A DNA stretch of 64,000 nt from Nesterenkonia sp. LB17. Lineage in GTDB: Bacteria; Actinomycetota; Actinomycetes; Actinomycetales; Micrococcaceae. The translations under genes and the position numbers were made by a program. Of this stretch, positions 60,504 through 64,000 are shown piece by piece; within the stretch, counting starts at the first letter, position 1; every line of letters begins with the position of its first letter. A model generated the notes under the pieces. The model had not been told where the DNA came from. It saw only the letters and a program-made list of their open reading frames with translations, and ran no database searches. The stretch lies in the NCBI RefSeq assembly GCF_022565915.1, contig NZ_JAJOYX010000001.1, forward strand, positions 310,001-374,000, in the 5' to 3' direction.

Positions 60504-61871
60504 TCAAACGTCGCGGATGATGGACTTCAATGCGACGGACGGGTTCGATGCCTCTTCGGCAGGGATGTTCTTTCCGTTGGACAGGGCGCTCTTCACGGCC
60601 ATGAAGTCCAGAGGGTTGTTCACGCAGTCTGCGGCGATGATCTGTTCACCGCGGTAGTAGAGCACGGCGAACCGGCCCTTCTCCTCATCACGGCGGACGA
60701 GGGTGCGATCGTGCCCGAGCGAGAGTCCGGCGATCTGAAGTTTCAGGTCGGCCTGATTCGACCAGAACCAGGGGGTCCCGGTGTATTCCTCACGCCGGCC
60801 CATGAGCGCGTATGCGGCCACCTTGGCGTGCTCCACGGCGTTGTTTACACTTTCCAGACGGATCCGTTCACCCACGGGTGCCCCGGGCATCGGGTTCGGC
60901 AGGTTCGCCACATCTCCCACCGCCACGGTGGTGCCGTCGGACGCAAGGGCGTGCCGATCCACGCGGATGCCGTTGTCGACCGCCAGGCCCAGCGACTCTG
61001 CGAGCTCGGTGTTGGGCACCACGCCGATGCCGATCAGCACGATGTCGGCCTTGACCACCGTGCCGTCCTGGAGCTGCACCCCGGTGACGGAGCCGTCGTC
61101 GCCGGTGATCTGGGTGAAGCGGGCTTCGAGACGGACGTCGATTCCGCGCTCGCGGTGAGCCTGGAGGAAGAACTCGCTCGTCGCTTCGCCCACCGCGCGT
61201 CCGATCAGACGCTGCCCGTACTCCAGCACCGTGACGCGCTTGCCCATGGCATGCATCGAGGCCGCCGCCTCCAGACCGATGAAGCCACCACCGATCACGA
61301 CGACGTCGCGGGCACCGCCGGCGAGCTCCTTCAGCTTCAACGCGTCGTCGGCATTGCGAAGATATACCACCCCGTCCAGCTCGACGCCGGGCACATCAAG
61401 GCGACGCGCACGTGCCCCCACGGTCAGGGCGAGCCTGCGGAAACGGATTCGATCGCCGGTGGCAGAGACGGCTGTCCCACCGCCGTCGTGGCACCGTTCG
61501 ACCTCCGTGATGCGCACGTCCTGGGCCAGGGCTATCCGATGGTCCTCCCAGTACTCGGCAGTGCGGAAGATGAGCTTCTCCTTGTCCATCGTCCCCTGCA
61601 GGAACTCCTTGGACAGCGCCGGACGCTGGTAGGGCCGGTGGGCCTCATCTCCGAGCAGGGTGATGTGGTCCGTGCAGCCCAGCGCCCGCAGGGAGGCCGC
61701 CAGCTGGACCCCGGACTGTGAGGCCCCGACGATCAGCAGATCGGTGAGCTCAGGTGCGATTCCTGCGGGCAGGACCCCCACCGGAGAGGCCTGCGCCGGG
61801 CTGGATCCGGCGCGACTGGCTTCGACGGACCGGCCCGTCCCAGCTGTGGTGTCTGCGGTGGCGTGTGACAT
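60504..61871 (-). CDS. creE: FAD/NAD(P)H ferredoxin reductase (CreE-like)
   Basis: 455 aa, putidaredoxin-reductase type. FAD motif DLLIVGASQSGVQLAASLR begins only at ~residue 43; the first ~42 residues (SHATADTTAGTGRS...) are a Ser/Ala/Gly-rich extension. NAD(P) motif VVIGGGFIGLEAAASM and the second FAD motif TVAVGDVANLPNP are present. It passes electrons to the ferredoxin next to it, for a P450 expected outside the window. 14 bp separate it from the ferredoxin gene. Confidence 0.9.
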   Translation of the reverse strand: MSHATADTTAGTGRSVEASRAGSSPAQASPVGVLPAGIAPELTDLLIVGASQSGVQLAASLRALGCTDHITLLGDEAHRPYQRPALSKEFLQGTMDKEKLIFRTAEYWEDHRIALAQDVRITEVERCHDGGGTAVSATGDRIRFRRLALTVGARARRLDVPGVELDGVVYLRNADDALKLKELAGGARDVVVIGGGFIGLEAAASMHAMGKRVTVLEYGQRLIGRAVGEATSEFFLQAHRERGIDVRLEARFTQITGDDGSVTGVQLQDGTVVKADIVLIGIGVVPNTELAESLGLAVDNGIRVDRHALASDGTTVAVGDVANLPNPMPGAPVGERIRLESVNNAVEHAKVAAYALMGRREEYTGTPWFWSNQADLKLQIAGLSLGHDRTLVRRDEEKGRFAVLYYRGEQIIAADCVNNPLDFMAVKSALSNGKNIPAEEASNPSVALKSIIRDV

Positions 61872-61885
61872 GGCGTTACCTGGTC

Positions 61886-62206
61886 CTATACCTGGGTCTC
61901 TGGGGTCTGCACGTGGAGGGTCTGGTCCTCACGCAGCGGAAGCTGGCAGGACAGCCGCGAGTTCATCTGGCGGTCCACTGCGGTGCCATAGAGCATCTCG
62001 TCCTCCATGTCCTCCATGGGTGCGAGATCTGCGAGGTCCTGCTCGGCGACGAACACATGGCAGGTCGCGCAGGAGAGGGAGCCGCCGCATTCGGCGACGA
62101 TTCCGGGGACCCCGTTGCGCACGGCGGTCTCCATCACGGAGTCTCCGGCCGTGGCCTTTACTTCGCGGACCGCGCCCTCGGCGTCGGTGTAGTGCACGGT
62201 AGGCAT
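61886..62206 (-). CDS. creF: [2Fe-2S] ferredoxin, putidaredoxin/adrenodoxin type (CreF-like)
   Basis: 106 aa. Cluster ligands Cys40, Cys46, Cys49 (ECGGSLSCATC) and Cys87 (RLSCQLPL) have the C-x5-C-x2-C...C spacing of P450-linked ferredoxins, and CHVFVAEQD follows. ATG with AAGGAG upstream. Electron carrier between the reductase and a P450. Confidence 0.93.
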   Translation of the reverse strand: MPTVHYTDAEGAVREVKATAGDSVMETAVRNGVPGIVAECGGSLSCATCHVFVAEQDLADLAPMEDMEDEMLYGTAVDRQMNSRLSCQLPLREDQTLHVQTPETQV

Positions 62207-62237
62207 TGCGTCTCCTTCGATTCTCAGCTGGAAGTTC

Positions 62238-62993
62238 TCAGATGAACTGGCGGCCGCCGTCGACCACCATGGTCTGACCGGTCATATAACGGCTGTGCGG
62301 GCCAGCCAGGAACAGCGCGGTTCCGACGATGTCCTCGGGTTCGCTGGCCCGCTTCAGGGATCCGCGTTCCACCCCGTAGGTCTCAGCGTCCTCCATCAGG
62401 GAGCGGCTGGATTCGGTGAGCGTGAACCCTGGGGCGATGGCGTTGACCGTGATGTCGCGCCGCCCCAGCTCCCGGGCCATGACCCGGGTCAGCGCGACCA
62501 CCCCACCTTTGGAGGCGACATAGTGCATCCACTGCTCGGATCCGGAGTAGACGGTGGCCGAGGAGATGTTCACGATCGCCCCGCCCCGGTCGAGGTGGGG
62601 ACTCGCTGCCCGTGACATGAGCCAGGGCCCTTTGAGGTTGACGCCCATGACAAGGTCCCACTCCGCAGGGTCGATGTCCTCGAAGGGAGACCGGGTCACA
62701 GCGCCGTAGATCGCGGCATTGTTGACCAGCACGTCGATGCTTCCGCCGCCAAAGGCAGCCGCCTCCTGCGCCGCAGCCTGGGTCGAGGCAGGATCGGTGA
62801 CATCCACCTGCAGAGCCAGCGCCTCGCCGCCGGTGTCTTCAATGCCGCGGGCGGTCTGCTGCGCACCTTCGAGGTTGATGTCGGCGACCACCAGGCGGTC
62901 TCCGTCCGCGGCGAACCCGTTCGCGAAGGCCCGTCCAAGCCCTCCGGCTGCACCGGTGACCAGCACCGTCCGCGCGGCCGGGTCCGGGCTCAT
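62238..62993 (-). CDS. creG: Short-chain dehydrogenase/reductase (CreG-like)
   Basis: 251 aa. The ATG at 62993 overlaps the upstream stop; the longer frame is only a shadow of the upstream gene. Cofactor motif TGAAGGLGRAFA, NNAAIYG, catalytic Ser in NISSATVYSG and Tyr-x3-Lys in HYVASKGG are intact. In the cre pathway CreG oxidises the benzylic alcohol to the aldehyde. Substrate inferred from context. Confidence 0.9.
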   Translation of the reverse strand: MSPDPAARTVLVTGAAGGLGRAFANGFAADGDRLVVADINLEGAQQTARGIEDTGGEALALQVDVTDPASTQAAAQEAAAFGGGSIDVLVNNAAIYGAVTRSPFEDIDPAEWDLVMGVNLKGPWLMSRAASPHLDRGGAIVNISSATVYSGSEQWMHYVASKGGVVALTRVMARELGRRDITVNAIAPGFTLTESSRSLMEDAETYGVERGSLKRASEPEDIVGTALFLAGPHSRYMTGQTMVVDGGRQFI

Positions 62994-64000
62994 GCCGGAG
63001 CCTCGACGTGCTGGTGAGAGTGAGCTCCGGGGCCCTGCACCGGGGGTGTCAGAATCTCGACCTCGCCGGTGGCGCCGTTCACGCGCAGGTACTGTCCGGT
63101 CTTGATCGTGGTCGAGGCGTTGCCGGTGCCGGTGACCGCCGGCAGCCCGTATTCGCGGCAGACGATGGCCGCGTGGCTCATCATGCCTCCGATATCGGTG
63201 ACCGTGGCGCTGATCTTGCCGAAGACCGGTCCCCAGCTGGGGGCGGTGATGGTGGCGACCAGGATCTCGTCCTGCTGGATCTCGGAGAGCTGGTCGGCGT
63301 CGTGAATGACTCGGGCGTAGCCCTCCACTGTGCCTGCCGAGGCCGCCATCCCGCGGATCCCATCCCCGGTGCTCTCGTCGTTGCCCAACCACTGCTGGAC
63401 CTGTTCGGTGGTGATGCCCCACAGCATCCGGGTGAAGGGTTCGGTGATCGACTCCGGGGGAGTGTTCAACGCCGGGGCCGGCCGTGCCGTCTTGAGCGCG
63501 CTGACGATCTTGCGCCGACGCTCGATGATCGCGGGCCAGTGGTAGGGCCCGATCGGGCCCTGCGGGGCGCCCACGCCCCAGCCGGTGACGAGATCGAACA
63601 GCGCGTCGCGCACCTCGTTGCGGTTCAGGTAGAGCAGATCGTCCGGCTCTGGCCAGAACCCCTCGGCGTACATCATCCGGGACAGCTCACGGACCTTGCG
63701 CCAGAATACGCCCATGGTCCAGTGCTCGATGTAGAAGTTGTGGTTCTCCACGTAGGGGTAGGCGGTCGCGGCGAGGCCCCGCTTGGCGTCGAACATCGCA
63801 GCCGACTCCGTGTCCAGGAAGTCACGGTACTCACCGATGACCCGCTCCTTCTCCTCGATCAGCGCCTCCTTGGGGCGCATGATCGACTCTCCGGCGTCCA
63901 GGCGGCGGATGTAGTCGGCGATATACCCCAGCGGGATGTCCTGGTGGTCCTTCCAGTATTTGTCGTGGCCATAGAACCCGTTGCCCACGGTGAAGTTGAA
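62990..64000 (-). CDS. PEP-utilising aryl phosphotransferase, C-terminal part (CreH/CreI-like), 5'-truncated
   Basis: The frame stays open to the end of the window, so the N-terminus is missing. The visible ~337 residues end in the swivelling phosphohistidine domain of PEP synthase/PPDK proteins: DIGGMMSHAAIVCREYGLPAV with the phospho-accepting His, and IKTGQYLRVNGATGEVEIL. The preceding ~200 residues lack recognisable PPDK domains. Split PEP-synthase-like proteins of this kind (CreH/CreI) phosphorylate 4-cresol in C. glutamicum, comparable with phenylphosphate synthase. Overlaps the SDR gene by ATGA. Confidence 0.85.
   Translation of the reverse strand, partial: FNFTVGNGFYGHDKYWKDHQDIPLGYIADYIRRLDAGESIMRPKEALIEEKERVIGEYRDFLDTESAAMFDAKRGLAATAYPYVENHNFYIEHWTMGVFWRKVRELSRMMYAEGFWPEPDDLLYLNRNEVRDALFDLVTGWGVGAPQGPIGPYHWPAIIERRRKIVSALKTARPAPALNTPPESITEPFTRMLWGITTEQVQQWLGNDESTGDGIRGMAASAGTVEGYARVIHDADQLSEIQQDEILVATITAPSWGPVFGKISATVTDIGGMMSHAAIVCREYGLPAVTGTGNASTTIKTGQYLRVNGATGEVEILTPPVQGPGAHSHQHVEAPA

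Noticed and set aside
62994-63422. N-terminal extension of the SDR frame
   Set aside because: His/Arg/Gly-rich shadow of the PEP-utilising gene; the dehydrogenase starts at the overlapping ATG at 62993.

Overview
The window is high-GC DNA with actinobacterial gene content and order: the coproporphyrin-dependent heme pathway including hemQ, an AdnAB-type helicase-nuclease pair, UvrD2 with a tetracysteine/HRDC tail, UPF0182 and a YlbL-like PDZ/Lon protease. A member of the Micrococcales (Micrococcaceae type, for example Nesterenkonia or Arthrobacter relatives) fits best, but this is inferred from gene content only. No transposase, integrase, CRISPR array or rRNA gene was seen.

Layout. 1-754: 3' end of a DNA methyltransferase. 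0.75-4.1 kb: four-gene osmoprotectant-type ABC importer. 4.4-15.3 kb: heme biosynthesis, with hemA divergent from hemE-hemG-hemQ-hemH-hemC-hemD-hemB-hemL. 15.4-17.4 kb: zinc alcohol dehydrogenase and a DnaQ-like exonuclease. 17.5-24.8 kb: adnA-adnB. 24.9-28.3 kb: a visibly more A/T-rich two-gene insert, a Nudix hydrolase overlapping a PLD-nuclease/helicase/DUF3427 protein (candidate defence or DNA-processing module). 28.3-32.1 kb: tenA, an MFS transporter and a degenerate phosphotransferase. 32.3-43.3 kb: nudC, uvrD2, a YgjP-type metallopeptidase, an orphan TOMM/Ocin-ThiF-like protein, a DUF2342 protein, a PDZ/Lon protease and UPF0182; this block resembles M. tuberculosis Rv3193c-Rv3202c in gene order. 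43.45 kb: initiator tRNA with promoter and terminator.

44-58 kb is an accessory region. It holds an AhpD-like protein, adhP, a D-lactate-type dehydrogenase plus lactate permease, pfkB, a secreted M14 carboxypeptidase, a membrane protein, a CtpF-like P-type ATPase, an ACR3-like transporter and an IclR regulator. DosR/DevR-like boxes (GGGAC[CT]-type half sites with GGCCCT) lie upstream of adhP, ldh-lctP, pfkB and the P-type ATPase, which suggests a hypoxia/dormancy regulon; pfkB and ctpF are DosR targets in M. tuberculosis. The pfkB and ATPase boxes sit in two copies of one ~170-bp sequence, and the second copy still carries a fragment of pfkB.

58.2-64 kb (minus strand) is a tightly overlapping operon: aldehyde dehydrogenase, HD phosphohydrolase, ferredoxin reductase, [2Fe-2S] ferredoxin, short-chain dehydrogenase and a PEP-utilising phosphotransferase running off the window. 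Content and order match creC-D-E-F-G-H of the Corynebacterium glutamicum 4-cresol pathway, in which the phenol is phosphorylated, its methyl group is oxidised by a P450, and the phosphate is then removed. The P450 itself would lie beyond the window.
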